A stretch of 64,000 nucleotides of DNA from Streptomyces sp. ICC1 (GCF_003287935.1 NZ_CP030287.1:1240001-1304000), one strand, 5' to 3'. Numbered from the stretch's first letter, positions 1 to 9,606 are shown. The notes: generated by a model not told the origin, from the letters alone. Program-made: numbers and translations.

Positions 1-35
1 GCCCGACCGGCCCCGAGCTTTCGTACACCGCCCAC

Positions 36-1673
36 GTGCCCCGGAACCAGTTGGCCCGGCAGCCCTCACCCACCCTCACGCCCCTGACACAGACGACAGC
101 CACGGCCGGGCCGTTGCGCGGCATCACCAGCGCGAACCACCGCGCGGCCCCGGGCAGCCCCCTCGCGGGGCGCGGGCTGGACTTCGGGCCCTGCGCGGTC
201 GTCGAGGGTCTCGCTCCGGACGTGCGGTGCGCCACGCTCCGGGTGCCCCTCGACTACGCGCGGCCCGACGGAGCGCAGATCGGCATCACGGTCAGCCGGG
301 TCGGCGCCACCGGGGCCGGCGGCGCCGTGCGGCAGGGCGCGCTCGTGTACAACCCCGGCGGGCCCGGCGGGAACGGCATGTTCTTCCCGCTCGTGGCCGG
401 CCTGCCCGAGTGGCGGCGCGTGGCCGCCGCCTACGACCTCGTCGGTTACGCCCCGCGCGGGGTCGGCCGCTCGGGGCCCCCGGTGTCCTGCCAGGACCCG
501 GCGGACCACGCGCGCGCCCCCTCCCAGGCCCCGCCCGCCGAACCGGACCCCGCGTACAAGCGGCGGCGCGTCGCCGAGGCCCGGGAGTACGCCCGGGGCT
601 GCGCGCGCCGCACCGGCGCCGGCCTCGCGTCCTACACGACCCTGAACAACGTCCGCGACCTGCACGTGCTGCGGGCCGCCCTCGGCGAGCCGAAGCTGAG
701 CTTCATGGGGGCCTCGTACGGCACGTACCTGGGGGCGGTGTACGCCACGCTCCATCCGGGCCACGTCCGCCGGATGGTCTTCGACTCGGCCGTCGATCCC
801 GATCCCCGGCGCGTCTGGTACGCCGACAACCTCGCCCAGGCGCCCGGCTTCGAGCGCCGCTGGGCCGATTTCCGCGCCTGGGCGGCCCGCCACCACTCCG
901 TGTACGGGCTGGGCGGCACCCCGGGCGCCGTGCAGGCCTCCTACGACCGGGTCCGGGCCGCGCTCGCCCGCGAGCCGGCGGGCGGGGTGGTCGGCACCGG
1001 GCAGCTGCACTCGGCGTACCTGCGGGCCGCGTACTACGACGAGGTCTGGCCGGGCCGCGCGGCGGCGCTGGCGGCCTTCCTGCGCGGCGATCCGGGCCCG
1101 CTCGTCGAGCTCGCCGCCCCGGATCCGGCGATGGCCGCCGAGGACGAGAACGCGACCGCCGTGTACACGGCGACGCTGTGCAACGACGCCCCCTGGCCCG
1201 CCGACTGGGAGACCTGGGACCGCGACAACACGGAACTGGCCCGCACGGCCCCCTTCGAGACCTGGACCAACGCCTTCCTGAACCTGCCCTGCGCCTTCTG
1301 GCCGGTGCGCGAGCGGCAGCGGCCGGTCGACGTGGGCGCTCGGCCGGCCGGGGCGGCCGGGGTGCTGCCCGGCACGCTGGTCGTCGCGGCGGAGCGGGAC
1401 GGCGCGACCCCGTACGCGGGGGCGCTGGAGCTCCGGCGGCGGCTCGGGCCGCGGGCGGGGCTGGTGACGGAGGAGGGGGCCGGCACCCACGGGGTGGTCG
1501 GCGGACGCAACGACTGCGTGGACGCCCACGTGGAGCGGTACTTGCTGACGGGTGACACCTCGGGCGGGGATGCCACCTGTGCGCCGCATCCGGAGCCCGC
1601 ACCGGTGTCGCTGGACGACCGGGCAGCGTCCGCCCAGGGGCACCCCAGGGCACTGCTGCCGCCAGTCGTCTGA
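36..1673 (+). CDS. Secreted-type alpha/beta hydrolase, tripeptidyl aminopeptidase (S33) family
   Basis: Predicted serine exopeptidase that releases short peptides, usually outside the cell. The alpha/beta-hydrolase fold is visible: an NPGGPGGNG oxyanion region near residue 110, the nucleophile elbow GASYGTYLG with Ser at about 227, the acid in AERDGATPY and the histidine in GTHGVVGG near the C-terminus. The last ~100 residues match the TAP-like C-terminal domain. The first usable start is GTG at 36, but the frame stays open to the window edge, and a signal peptide typical of the family is not seen after 36. The true start may therefore lie upstream of the window. It is convergent with hemQ. 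The family call is firm; substrate is not predictable. Confidence 0.85.
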   Translation: MPRNQLARQPSPTLTPLTQTTATAGPLRGITSANHRAAPGSPLAGRGLDFGPCAVVEGLAPDVRCATLRVPLDYARPDGAQIGITVSRVGATGAGGAVRQGALVYNPGGPGGNGMFFPLVAGLPEWRRVAAAYDLVGYAPRGVGRSGPPVSCQDPADHARAPSQAPPAEPDPAYKRRRVAEAREYARGCARRTGAGLASYTTLNNVRDLHVLRAALGEPKLSFMGASYGTYLGAVYATLHPGHVRRMVFDSAVDPDPRRVWYADNLAQAPGFERRWADFRAWAARHHSVYGLGGTPGAVQASYDRVRAALAREPAGGVVGTGQLHSAYLRAAYYDEVWPGRAAALAAFLRGDPGPLVELAAPDPAMAAEDENATAVYTATLCNDAPWPADWETWDRDNTELARTAPFETWTNAFLNLPCAFWPVRERQRPVDVGARPAGAAGVLPGTLVVAAERDGATPYAGALELRRRLGPRAGLVTEEGAGTHGVVGGRNDCVDAHVERYLLTGDTSGGDATCAPHPEPAPVSLDDRAASAQGHPRALLPPVV

Positions 1674-1775
1674 ACTTCCGGGCGGGATCTCCGGCTGCGT
1701 CGATTCGGGGGCAGGGCCTCCCGATCACCGGAGGACGCAGGTCAGGTCCTCCGGTCCTTCCCCCCAGGGGAGGTC

Positions 1776-2489
1776 TCAGGCGAGTCCGGCCACCAGATCG
1801 GCGACGGACTTGCGGCGTCCGGTGTAGAAGGGCACCTCTTCGCGGACGTGCATACGGGCCTCGGAGGCGCGCAGGTGGCGCATGAGGTCGACGATGCGGT
1901 ACAGCTCGTCGGCCTCGAAGGCCAGCAGCCATTCGTAGTCGCCGAGCGAGAAGGAGGCGACGGTGTTGGCGCGCACGTCGGGGTAGCCGCGGGCCATCAT
2001 GCCGTGGTCCTTGAGCATGCGGCGGCGGTCCTCGTCGGGCAGCAGGTACCAGTCGTAGCTGCGCACGAAGGGGTAGACGCTGACGTAGTCGCGCGGCGTC
2101 TCGTCGGCCAGGAAGGCCGGGATGTGCGACTTGTTGAACTCGGCCGGGCGGTGCAGGGCCATGTTCGACCAGACCGGCTCCAGGGCGCGGCCCAGCTTGG
2201 TGCGGCGGAACAGGTTGTAGGCGCTCTGCAGCTCGTCGGAGGTCTCCGCGTGCCACCAGATCATGATGTCCGCGTCGGCCCGCAGGCCGGAGACGTCATA
2301 GGTGCCGCGGACGGTGATGTCCTTGGCGGCCAGCTGGTCGAACAGCTCCTGGACCTCGTCGGCGAAGCCGGCGCGGTTCTCGGGGAGGACGTCCTTCAGC
2401 TTGAAGACGGACCACAGGGTGTAGCGGATGACCTCGTTGAGGTCCTTCGCCTTCTTCCCCGCGTTGGGAATCTTCTCTGGTGCAGTCAT
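1776..2489 (-). CDS. hemQ: Coproheme decarboxylase HemQ (ChdC, chlorite-dismutase-like)
   Basis: Last step of the coproporphyrin-dependent heme pathway of Gram-positives: oxidative decarboxylation of coproheme III to heme b with hydrogen peroxide. The product has 237 aa. Tyr139 in the VYPFV segment corresponds to the catalytic tyrosine, and His162 in DHGMM to the proximal heme ligand; their 23-residue spacing is that of the mycobacterial enzymes. The ATG at 2489 (MTAPEK) is preferred over in-frame codons upstream, which lie inside the preceding gene. It begins 4 nt after the stop of hemG, so the two are translationally coupled. No missing residues were noticed. Confidence 0.95.
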   Translation of the reverse strand: MTAPEKIPNAGKKAKDLNEVIRYTLWSVFKLKDVLPENRAGFADEVQELFDQLAAKDITVRGTYDVSGLRADADIMIWWHAETSDELQSAYNLFRRTKLGRALEPVWSNMALHRPAEFNKSHIPAFLADETPRDYVSVYPFVRSYDWYLLPDEDRRRMLKDHGMMARGYPDVRANTVASFSLGDYEWLLAFEADELYRIVDLMRHLRASEARMHVREEVPFYTGRRKSVADLVAGLA

Positions 2490-2493
2490 GTGC

Positions 2494-3981
2494 CTATTGT
2501 CCCGTGCGCTGATCAGTGGTCTGTGCCAGGGGTACCCCACCGGGCCCCAACGTGGCCATCACCACGTCAGCGGCCTTGCCGGCGCTCGCGATGCAGGCCG
2601 GGATCCCGACCCCGTCGTACAGCGCACCGCACACCGCGAGTCCCGGGAGGGCCGCCACGGCGGCGCGGATCCGGGCCACCCGGCCGAGGTGGCCCACGGG
2701 GTACTGGGGCAGGCCGCCGTCCCAGCGCGTGACGGTGGAGGCGACCGGGCGGGCGGCCGCCGCGAGGCCCACGGCGTCGGCGAGGTCGGCGCGGGAGACG
2801 TCGACCAGTTCCTCGTCGGAGCGGCCCAGGTCGCGCTCGTCGCCGTGGCGGCCGACGGAGGTGCGCAGCAGGAAGAGCTCGGGATCGGTGCCGGCCCAGG
2901 CCCACTTGTTGCTGGAGAAGGTCGACGCCTTGATCGTCCGGCCGTCCACGGGCGGTACGAGGAAGCCGCTCGCGCCGCCCCCGGCGATGGCGGCCGGCAG
3001 CTCGGAGCGCCGGAAGGCCATCGTGACCAGGGCCATGGAGGCGTACTCGACCCCGCGCAGCTCCGCGGCCGCGGCGGGCGCGAGCCGGTCGAGGAGGCGG
3101 GCGGCGGGTCCGGCCGGGGTGGCCAGCACGATGCCGTCGGCCTCGATGACCTCGGCGCCGCCCGGGCTGTCGGGGGCGCCCGCGAGCACGCGCCAGCCGG
3201 TCGCGGTACGGGTCAGCTCGCGCGCGGGGGTGTCGGTGAGGAGGCGGGCTCCGGCCGCCCGGCAGGCCGCGGCGACGGCGAGCGGGAGCCGGCCGATGCC
3301 GCCGTCGATGCCGGAGAAGACGGGACCGGCCTGCCCGGCTCCGGCCGCCCGGCGCTGCAGTTCCCGTACGCCCTCGCCCAGGGAGGCGTGCGTACGGGCG
3401 GCCTCGAAGAGCTGGGGGACGGCGGCGCGCATCGAGATGCGGTAGGCGTTGCCGGCGTAGACCCCGCCGAGCAGCGGCTCCACGAGCCGGTCGACGACCT
3501 CGTGGCCGAGGCGGGCGGCGACGTACTCGCCGACGGCCACGTCCTCGCCGATCTCGGCGGGGGCCAGCTCGGCTTCGGCCCCGATCCGGGCCAGGCCCTC
3601 GGCGGAGAGCACTCCGGAGGCGGCGAGCGGGCCCAGGTCGCCGGGGGCGCCCATGACGTGGCCGCGCGGCATGGGCCGCAGCTCGCCGCGGGTCCACAGG
3701 TGGGCGGTGGCGGTGGCGGGGGGCTGCAGGGCGTCGCCGAGGCCGGTGGCGCGGGCCAGTTCGAGGGCTTCGGGGCGGCGGGCGAGCACGGATTCGGCGC
3801 CGAGGTCCACGGGCAGGCCGGCCAGCTCGCCGGCGAACAGCTTGCCGCCGGGGCGCGGGCCGGCCTCCAGGAGCGTGACGCGGACGCCGTCGGCGAGCAG
3901 CCGGTGGGCTGCCGCGAGGCCCGCGATGCCGCCGCCGATGACGACGACGTGGCCGGCGGGGCCCGGCCGGTCCGTACGCAT
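2494..3981 (-). CDS. hemG: Coproporphyrinogen III / protoporphyrinogen oxidase (HemG/HemY/CgoX type)
   Basis: FAD-dependent oxidase that makes the porphyrin ring (coproporphyrinogen III to coproporphyrin III in the actinobacterial route). An N-terminal Rossmann motif [16 protein letters not shown] is followed by EAGPRPGGK, and the C-terminal FAD motif is around [21 protein letters not shown] sequence. Length (~495 aa) is normal. The ATG at 3981 is chosen because GGAG lies 5 nt upstream; ATG 3996 and GTG 4002 are possible. It is immediately upstream of hemQ and forms an operon with it. hemE is about 3 kb away on the same strand, with two plus-strand genes between. Confidence 0.93.
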   Translation of the reverse strand: MRTDRPGPAGHVVVIGGGIAGLAAAHRLLADGVRVTLLEAGPRPGGKLFAGELAGLPVDLGAESVLARRPEALELARATGLGDALQPPATATAHLWTRGELRPMPRGHVMGAPGDLGPLAASGVLSAEGLARIGAEAELAPAEIGEDVAVGEYVAARLGHEVVDRLVEPLLGGVYAGNAYRISMRAAVPQLFEAARTHASLGEGVRELQRRAAGAGQAGPVFSGIDGGIGRLPLAVAAACRAAGARLLTDTPARELTRTATGWRVLAGAPDSPGGAEVIEADGIVLATPAGPAARLLDRLAPAAAAELRGVEYASMALVTMAFRRSELPAAIAGGGASGFLVPPVDGRTIKASTFSSNKWAWAGTDPELFLLRTSVGRHGDERDLGRSDEELVDVSRADLADAVGLAAAARPVASTVTRWDGGLPQYPVGHLGRVARIRAAVAALPGLAVCGALYDGVGIPACIASAGKAADVVMATLGPGGVPLAQTTDQRTGQ

Positions 3982-4171
3982 GTCCGCTCCGTGCATGGAC
4001 ACATCGTCTCAGACCCCCCACGGAGTGATCACCGAGGCCTGACCGTGACCGGTTCGGGACCACCTCGAGGCCGCGCGTGCGAAACCCGCGGCGGGGCCGG
4101 GAACGTCAGAACGTCGACACCAGCGCGGCGGTCCGGCCGCGCGTCCGGCGATTCCCGGGGGGTACCCGACG

Positions 4172-5251
4172 ATGCACACCCAGCGCACCCAGCACAGACG
4201 GTTCGGAGGGTACGGGGGGTACGGGCGGCGCACCGCGACGGCCCTGGCCGCGCTCTCCCTGACCGGGGCCCTCGCGCTCACCGGCTGCTCCGCGGCCGGG
4301 AGCGGCGCCAAGTCGGATGAATCGGTGGCCGACGCGGCGGCTCCGCGGCAGCGGGAGGCCGCCGGGAAGGGCCCGGCCGCCGCGTCGGCCGCGACGGGCG
4401 CACCGGCGCCGTCCTCGGACAAGGACCAGCCGCAGGCCCCCGCACGCACGCAGATCATCCGCACGGCGACGCTGGGCGTGGAGACGGCGGACGCCCAGAA
4501 GGCGGCGGCCGGGGCCCGCACGGCGGCGGAGGGCGCGGGCGGTTACGTGGGCAACGAGACCACCGGCCGCGGCCACGACGGGGCGATGACCTCGACCGTG
4601 ACCCTGCGGGTGCCCGCCGGGCGCTTCGACGCGGTGCTGGCCGCCATGGAGGGCAGCGGGAAGCTGCTCGAACGCAAGGTCGAGGCGCAGGACGTGACGC
4701 AGAAGGTCGCGGACGTCGACAGCCGGGTCACCTCGCAGCGGGCGAGCGTGGGCCGGGTGCGCGAGCTGATGGAGAAGGCCTCGAGTCTGGGCGAGGTGGT
4801 CACGCTGGAGGCCGAACTCAGCAAGCGGCAGGCCGATCTGGAGTCGTTGCTCGCGCAGCAGACGGCGCTGAAGGACCAGACCTCGCTCGGCACGATCACG
4901 CTGACGTTCTCGGAGCCGGCGAAGGAGGCGGCGAAGGAGCCGAAGAAGGCGGATCCGGGCTTCACCGACGCACTGGCCGGCGGCTGGAAGGCCTTCGCCG
5001 CCGTGGTCCTGTACCTGCTGATGGCTCTCGCCGCGGCCTCCCCGTTCCTGTTGGCGGGCGCGTTCCTGCTGTTCTGCTTCCGGCAGTTCCGCACGTGGCG
5101 GCCGGCGAAGCCGAAGCCGGGCGCGCCGGAGCGCCGACTTCCGGCGCAGGCCGGTCCGGTGGGGCAGACCCCCCGGCCGCCGGCCGGAAGCCCTGCGGGC
5201 CCCGCGGATCCGGCGGATCCGGCGGCCCCCGCCGCGGACGTCCGGGACTGA
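4172..5251 (+). CDS. DUF4349 lipoprotein with C-terminal membrane segment
   Basis: Unknown function. The 359-aa product has an N-terminal signal with lipobox LTGC (Cys about residue 37), so it should be a lipoprotein. A low-complexity Ala/Pro/Ser linker follows, then the DUF4349 domain beginning near RTQIIRTATLGVETAD and running through a coiled-coil-rich stretch with repeated Glu/Lys/Gln. A hydrophobic transmembrane helix lies at about residues 275-305 (LYLLMALAAASPFLLAG), followed by a basic, proline-rich cytoplasmic tail. DUF4349 proteins occur widely in Gram-positive envelopes. It stands alone between the heme genes and an oxidoreductase. Confidence 0.85.
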   Translation: MHTQRTQHRRFGGYGGYGRRTATALAALSLTGALALTGCSAAGSGAKSDESVADAAAPRQREAAGKGPAAASAATGAPAPSSDKDQPQAPARTQIIRTATLGVETADAQKAAAGARTAAEGAGGYVGNETTGRGHDGAMTSTVTLRVPAGRFDAVLAAMEGSGKLLERKVEAQDVTQKVADVDSRVTSQRASVGRVRELMEKASSLGEVVTLEAELSKRQADLESLLAQQTALKDQTSLGTITLTFSEPAKEAAKEPKKADPGFTDALAGGWKAFAAVVLYLLMALAAASPFLLAGAFLLFCFRQFRTWRPAKPKPGAPERRLPAQAGPVGQTPRPPAGSPAGPADPADPAAPAADVRD

Positions 5252-5315
5252 ACACCCATTCGCCCGTAGCGTGGGCCCCGCAGGCATCGGGCGGCGGGGA
5301 AGGACGGTACGGGCG

Positions 5316-6704
5316 ATGGCGAGTGCCAGGGAACGGCTGGTGGTGGTCGGCGGTGACGCGGCGGGGATGTCCGCCGCGTCACAGGCCCGGCGGCTCAAGG
5401 GGCCGGCGGAGCTGGAGATCACCGCCTTCGAGCGGGGGCACTTCACCTCGTACTCCGCGTGCGGGATCCCGTACTGGATCGGCGGCCTGGTCGGCGGCCG
5501 GGACGAGCTGATCGCCCGGACGCCCGAGGAGCACCGCGAGCGGGACATCGACCTGCGGACGCGGACGGAGGTCGTGGAACTGGACCTCGCGGGGCGGCGG
5601 GTGCGCGCCCGGGACCTCGTATCGGGCGCCGAGTACTGGACGGGGTACGACAAGCTCGTCCTCGCCACCGGCGCCCGCCCGGTCCGCCCGCGGCTGCCCG
5701 GCATCGGCGCGCACGGGGTGTACGGGGTCCAGAGCCTGGACGACGGCCAGCGCCTGATGGACGCTCTGGAGCGGACCGAGGGCCGCCGGGCGGTCGTGGT
5801 CGGCGCCGGCTACATCGGCGTGGAGATGGCGGAAGCCCTGGTCGGGCGGGGCTTCGAGGTCACCGTGCTACACCGGGGCGAGCAGCCGATGTCCACGCTG
5901 GACCCGGACATGGGCGCTCTCGTCCACAGCGCGATGAACGGCATGGGGATCCGTACGGTCGCCCGCGCCGAGGCGTCGAAGATCCTCACCGACGAGGAGG
6001 GCCGGGCCCGCGCGGTGGCCACGGCCTCGGGCGAGGAGTACCCGGCGGACGTCGTGGTCCTGGGCATCGGCGTGGAGCCGCGCACGGCGCTGGCGCGCGC
6101 GGCGGGCCTGCCGCTCGGCGAGTCGGGCGGCCTGCTGACGGACCTGTCGATGCGGGTCCGCGGCCAAGCGGACATCTGGGCGGGCGGGGACTGCGTGGAG
6201 GTCCTGGACCTGGTGTCGGGCGGCATGCGGCACATCCCGCTGGGCACGCACGCCAACAAGCACGGCCAGGTCATCGGCTCGAACGCGGGCGGCGGCTACG
6301 CGACGTTCCCCGGGGTGGTGGGCACGGCCGTGAGCAAGGTCTGCGAGCTGGAGATCGCGCGTACGGGGCTGCGCGAGCGGGACGCGCTGGCCGTCGGGCT
6401 CCGCTTCGTCACGGCGACCATCCGCTCGACGAACACGGCGGGCTACTACCCGGGGGCCGAGGAGATGACGGTCAAGATGCTCGCGGAGCACCGCACGGGC
6501 CGCCTCCTGGGAGTCCAGATCGTCGGCGGCGCGGGCTCCGCGAAGCGGGTGGACATCGCCGCGGTGGCCCTGACGGCCGGCATGACGGTGGACCAGGTCG
6601 TCTCCCTGGACCTGGGCTACGCCCCGCCGTTCTCCCCGGTCTGGGACCCGGTCCTGGTGGCCGCCCGCAAAACGGTGACCGCGGTGCGGGCGGCCGGGGT
6701 CTGA
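5316..6704 (+). CDS. FAD-dependent pyridine nucleotide-disulfide oxidoreductase, CoA-disulfide reductase/NADH oxidase-like
   Basis: Flavoprotein of the single-cysteine CoADR/Nox group, predicted to reduce a low-molecular-weight disulfide or oxygen with NAD(P)H. The product is about 462 aa. An N-terminal FAD motif (VVVGGDAAGMSAA) precedes the redox-active Cys49 in SACGIPY, the hallmark of the group. A second Rossmann motif VVVGAGYIGVEMAE binds NAD(P)H, the WAGGDCVE segment binds FAD, and a C-terminal dimerisation domain follows. The ATG at 5316 was chosen because the conserved FAD motif begins just after it; an earlier GTG at 5271 adds an unlikely leader. It is convergent with hemE, with an 18-bp gap. 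The exact substrate is not determinable. Confidence 0.88.
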   Translation: MASARERLVVVGGDAAGMSAASQARRLKGPAELEITAFERGHFTSYSACGIPYWIGGLVGGRDELIARTPEEHRERDIDLRTRTEVVELDLAGRRVRARDLVSGAEYWTGYDKLVLATGARPVRPRLPGIGAHGVYGVQSLDDGQRLMDALERTEGRRAVVVGAGYIGVEMAEALVGRGFEVTVLHRGEQPMSTLDPDMGALVHSAMNGMGIRTVARAEASKILTDEEGRARAVATASGEEYPADVVVLGIGVEPRTALARAAGLPLGESGGLLTDLSMRVRGQADIWAGGDCVEVLDLVSGGMRHIPLGTHANKHGQVIGSNAGGGYATFPGVVGTAVSKVCELEIARTGLRERDALAVGLRFVTATIRSTNTAGYYPGAEEMTVKMLAEHRTGRLLGVQIVGGAGSAKRVDIAAVALTAGMTVDQVVSLDLGYAPPFSPVWDPVLVAARKTVTAVRAAGV

Positions 6705-6722
6705 GCCCCGCGGGCCGTTCCG

Positions 6723-7787
6723 CTAGACCGCCGTCTGCGTGTGGACGTAGTCCACCAGGCGGGTCAGGGCGTCCGGGTTCGTCGTCGGGAGGACGCCGTG
6801 GCCCAGGTTGAAGATGTGGCCTTCCAGGCCGGCCGCCGCGTCCAGGACCTCGCGGGTCTTGGTCTCCACCGCTTCGGGAGTGGAGAAGAGCACCGCCGGG
6901 TCCAGGTTGCCCTGGAGCGCCTTGCCGGGGCCGACCCGGTGGACGGCCTCGTCCAGCGAGACCCGGTAGTCGACGCCCATGACGTCCGCGCCGGCCTCGC
7001 CCATGAGGCCGAGGAGCTCGCCCGTGCCCACGCCGAAGTGGATGCGCGGGACGCCGTACGAGGCGACGGACTGGAGGACCTTCGCGGAGGCCGGCATCAC
7101 CGAGCGGCGGTAGTCCGCCGGGGCGAGCGCGCCGACCCAGGAGTCGAAGAGCTGGACCGCCGAGGCGCCGGCCTCGATCTGGACCTTGAGGAAGGCCGAG
7201 GTGATCTCCGCGAGTCGGTCGAGCAGGTCGGCCCACAGCTCCGGGTCCCCGTACATGAGGGCCTTGGTGTGCTCGTGGTTCTTGGACGGGCCGCCCTCGA
7301 CGAGGTAGCTCGCGAGGGTGAAGGGCGCACCCGCGAAACCGATCAACGGCGTGGAGCCCAGTTCACCCGTGAGCATGCCGATCGCCTCGGTGACGTACGA
7401 GACGTCCTCCGGGGTGAGGTCGCGCAGCTGTGCGAGGTCCTCGCGGCGGCGGATCGGCTGGGCGACGACCGGGCCGATGCCCGGCTTGATGTCCAGGTCG
7501 ATGCCGATGGCCTTCAGCGGGACCACGATGTCGGAGAAGAAGATCGCCGCGTCCACGTTGTGGCGCCGGACCGGCTGCAGCGTGATCTCGGTGACCAGGT
7601 CGGGCCGCATGCAGGATTCCAGCATCTGCGTGCCCTCGCGCACCTTGCGGTACTCGGGGAGGGAGCGACCCGCCTGCCGCATGAACCACACGGGCGTGTG
7701 CGGTACCGGCTCGCGCCGGCACGCCTTGAGGAAGGCGGAATCGTACGTCTGGCTCGGCGTGCCCGTGGGGCGGGTGTTGGCGCTCAC
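6723..7787 (-). CDS. hemE: Uroporphyrinogen decarboxylase HemE
   Basis: Converts uroporphyrinogen III to coproporphyrinogen III by four decarboxylations. The 354-aa length is normal. The N-terminal signature PVWFMRQAGRSLPEYR holds the substrate-binding arginines; FSDIVVPLKAIGIDLD and IHFGVGTGELLGLMGEAG are conserved core elements. The start is GTG at 7787. With hemG and hemQ it completes most of the late coproporphyrin route; the ferrochelatase gene is not in the window. It is divergent from the DUF3000 gene across a 91-bp gap. Confidence 0.97.
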   Translation of the reverse strand: MSANTRPTGTPSQTYDSAFLKACRREPVPHTPVWFMRQAGRSLPEYRKVREGTQMLESCMRPDLVTEITLQPVRRHNVDAAIFFSDIVVPLKAIGIDLDIKPGIGPVVAQPIRRREDLAQLRDLTPEDVSYVTEAIGMLTGELGSTPLIGFAGAPFTLASYLVEGGPSKNHEHTKALMYGDPELWADLLDRLAEITSAFLKVQIEAGASAVQLFDSWVGALAPADYRRSVMPASAKVLQSVASYGVPRIHFGVGTGELLGLMGEAGADVMGVDYRVSLDEAVHRVGPGKALQGNLDPAVLFSTPEAVETKTREVLDAAAGLEGHIFNLGHGVLPTTNPDALTRLVDYVHTQTAV

Positions 7788-7865
7788 GACTCAAATCTTC
7801 GCACGTATGAAGAAGTGCCCGGCCCGGCGCGGGTGTCCCTGCGCCGTACGGGCGCCCGTTCCGCC

Positions 7866-7881
7866 TAGTCTTCCCCGCATG
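7866..7881 (+). promoter_or_regulatory. Candidate leaderless promoter (-10) of the DUF3000 gene
   Basis: TAGTCT at 7866-7871 is a good actinomycete -10 hexamer and lies 7 nt before the ATG at 7879. Transcription would start at or next to the start codon. There is no Shine-Dalgarno sequence in front of that ATG, which fits a leaderless message. The -35 element is not convincing. Confidence 0.4.
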
Positions 7882-8541
7882 GCTGCGGCTCAGGGACGAT
7901 TTTCAGATGGCGCTGACGGTGCGGACAGCGCGAAGGAGAGCTCCGTCCCGCTCCCGTTCCGGCGGGCGGTCGACGGCTTGAAGAAGGCGAGGCTGCGGCA
8001 GGGGATCGAGATCGACCCCACCAAGCCGCCACAGAGACTGGCACCGCACGCCTACGCGCTGGAGGCGGCGGTCGTGGACGGCGAGGAGGACCTGGCCGAC
8101 GGCCGGCTCATCCTCCTGCACGACCCGGCCGGGCACGACGCCTGGCAGGGCACCTTCCGGCTGGTGACGCTCGTACGGGCGGAACTGGAGCCGGAGATGG
8201 CCGTGGACCCGCTCCTCCCCGAGGTGTGCTGGTCCTGGCTGACCGGGGCGCTGGACGCGCGCGGGCTGACGTACGGGGAGGCGAGCGGGACCGTGACCAT
8301 GGCCGCCTCGCACTACTTCGGCGGGCTCGGCGAGCGCCGGCCGGCGACACAGATCGAGATCAGGGCTTCCTGGACGCCGCGCGAGGGTGTGGGCGGGGTG
8401 CCGGACACCTCCGCACACCTGGCGGCGTGGTGCGAACTCCTGTGCCAGATCGCGGGGCTGCCTCCGGTCGGGCCGACGGAGACGGTGACCGGGGTGGTCT
8501 CGCTGCCCCAGCGGCGCGGTCCGCACCACCCGAAGGGATAG
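7879..8541 (+). CDS. DUF3000 family protein
   Basis: Unknown function; an actinobacterial family regularly found beside hemE. The 220-aa product is soluble and has no signal peptide or membrane segment. Conserved-looking stretches are FRRAVDGLKKARLR near the N-terminus, RLAPHAYALEAAV, and DPLLPEVCWSWLTGAL in the middle. The open frame extends far upstream through the hemE region on the other strand. The ATG at 7879 is chosen because the family sequence begins here and a -10 box sits 7 nt upstream. Confidence 0.85.
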   Translation: MAAAQGRFSDGADGADSAKESSVPLPFRRAVDGLKKARLRQGIEIDPTKPPQRLAPHAYALEAAVVDGEEDLADGRLILLHDPAGHDAWQGTFRLVTLVRAELEPEMAVDPLLPEVCWSWLTGALDARGLTYGEASGTVTMAASHYFGGLGERRPATQIEIRASWTPREGVGGVPDTSAHLAAWCELLCQIAGLPPVGPTETVTGVVSLPQRRGPHHPKG

Positions 8542-8552
8542 CACGGAGGAGC

Positions 8553-8615
8553 GGTCCGCACGGCCTCCCACCAGGTCCGCACGGCCTCCCACCAGACCCG
8601 CAGAGCCTCCCACCG
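8553..8615. repeat. Three tandem 21-bp repeats
   Basis: Two identical copies (8553-8573 and 8574-8594, each reading GGTCCGCACGGCCTCCCACCA) and a third diverged copy (8595-8615). They start 11 nt after the DUF3000 stop codon. The 21-bp period would encode seven residues, but no convincing gene covers them. Role unknown. Confidence 0.85.
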
Positions 8616-8943
8616 GGCCCGTCCGGCCGTGCGCGCGGCCGGGCGGGGCGGGGGCGGGCCCCGGCTCCGCGATCGACCGCGGAGCGGCCGGACGGGCGTC
8701 CCGAGCCCCTCGAACAGGCGACCAAACCCTCGGCCGAATGTCGGAACGGGGCGTCCCTTGCGGGCTTCTGATCACCCTATGATCGATCGTGCGTCCGAAT
8801 TGCCCGAATTGTTACTCACCAAATCGTGATCATTCCCTAAAGCCGGGCGGGTGACGTGCCGAAAGAGTCAGTGACCATCCGCACGGTTCGCACCGGCTTC
8901 CTTCCCCCAGCCGGCCGTCCCGCCACTCCCCCAGGAGGCCTAG
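8616..8943. promoter_or_regulatory. Intergenic region before the response regulator gene
   Basis: About 330 bp without a gene. The first part is GC-rich and featureless. From about 8765 it becomes AT-richer and contains TATGAT at 8778-8783, a GATCGATC palindrome overlapping it, and a direct repeat of CCGAATTG near 8796-8812. This is most likely the promoter/operator region of the downstream regulator. Only the -10-like box is reasonably clear. Confidence 0.4.
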
Positions 8944-9606
8944 GTGTCCGTTCTTCTCGAGCAGCCCGCAAGCCTGGTCGCCTACCGCCCGAACAAGCCG
9001 ACGGCCATGGTCGTCGTGGCCGACCCGCGCGTGCGCTCCACCGTGACCCGCCATTTGTGGGCACTCGGCGTACGTGACGTGATCGAGGCTTCGTCCATCG
9101 CGGAGGCCCGTCCACGCATCGGCAGCCCGCGCGACATCTGCGTGGCCGACGTACACCTGCCCGACGGTTCCGGTCTCACCCTGCTCTCCGAGGCCCGCGC
9201 CGCCGGTTGGCCGAACGGCCTGGCCCTGTCCGCCGCCGACGACATCGGCGCCGTGCGCAACGCCCTCGCGGGCGGAGTGAAGGGCTACGTCGTCACCGGC
9301 ACCCGGACCAACATCGGGCTCCCGTCCCGGCCCGGCGCCGCCCCCATCGGCGCCGCCGCGGCCCGTATGCACCGCCGCCCCCCGGGTGCCCCGAGCCACC
9401 CGGGCGGCTACCGCGAGCTCTCCGGCCGCGAGGTCGAGGTCCTGCGCCTCGTCGCGGAGGGCCAGTCCAACAAGGCCATCGGAGTCTCGATGGGCCTGTC
9501 CGCCCTGACCGTCAAGTCCCACCTCGCACGGATCGCCCGCAAGCTGGGCACCGGCGACCGGGCCGGGATGGTCGCCGTCGCCCTGCGCACCGGGATCATC
9601 CACTGA
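8944..9606 (+). CDS. NarL/LuxR-type response regulator with atypical receiver
   Basis: DNA-binding regulator of 220 aa. The N-terminal receiver domain has the expected phospho-acceptor Asp69 (ADVHLPDGSG) and a Lys in GVKGYVV, but the usual acidic pair near the N-terminus is reduced to a single Asp27 (VVVADPRVRS). A Pro/Ala-rich linker leads to a LuxR helix-turn-helix (LSGREVEVLRLVAEGQSNK ... LTVKSHLARIARKLG) at about 157-210. No sensor kinase gene is adjacent, so it is an orphan. The start is GTG at 8944 after the AGGAGG at 8933-8938. It is conserved beside rnd and hemE in Streptomyces. The target is unknown. Confidence 0.85.
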   Translation: MSVLLEQPASLVAYRPNKPTAMVVVADPRVRSTVTRHLWALGVRDVIEASSIAEARPRIGSPRDICVADVHLPDGSGLTLLSEARAAGWPNGLALSAADDIGAVRNALAGGVKGYVVTGTRTNIGLPSRPGAAPIGAAAARMHRRPPGAPSHPGGYRELSGREVEVLRLVAEGQSNKAIGVSMGLSALTVKSHLARIARKLGTGDRAGMVAVALRTGIIH

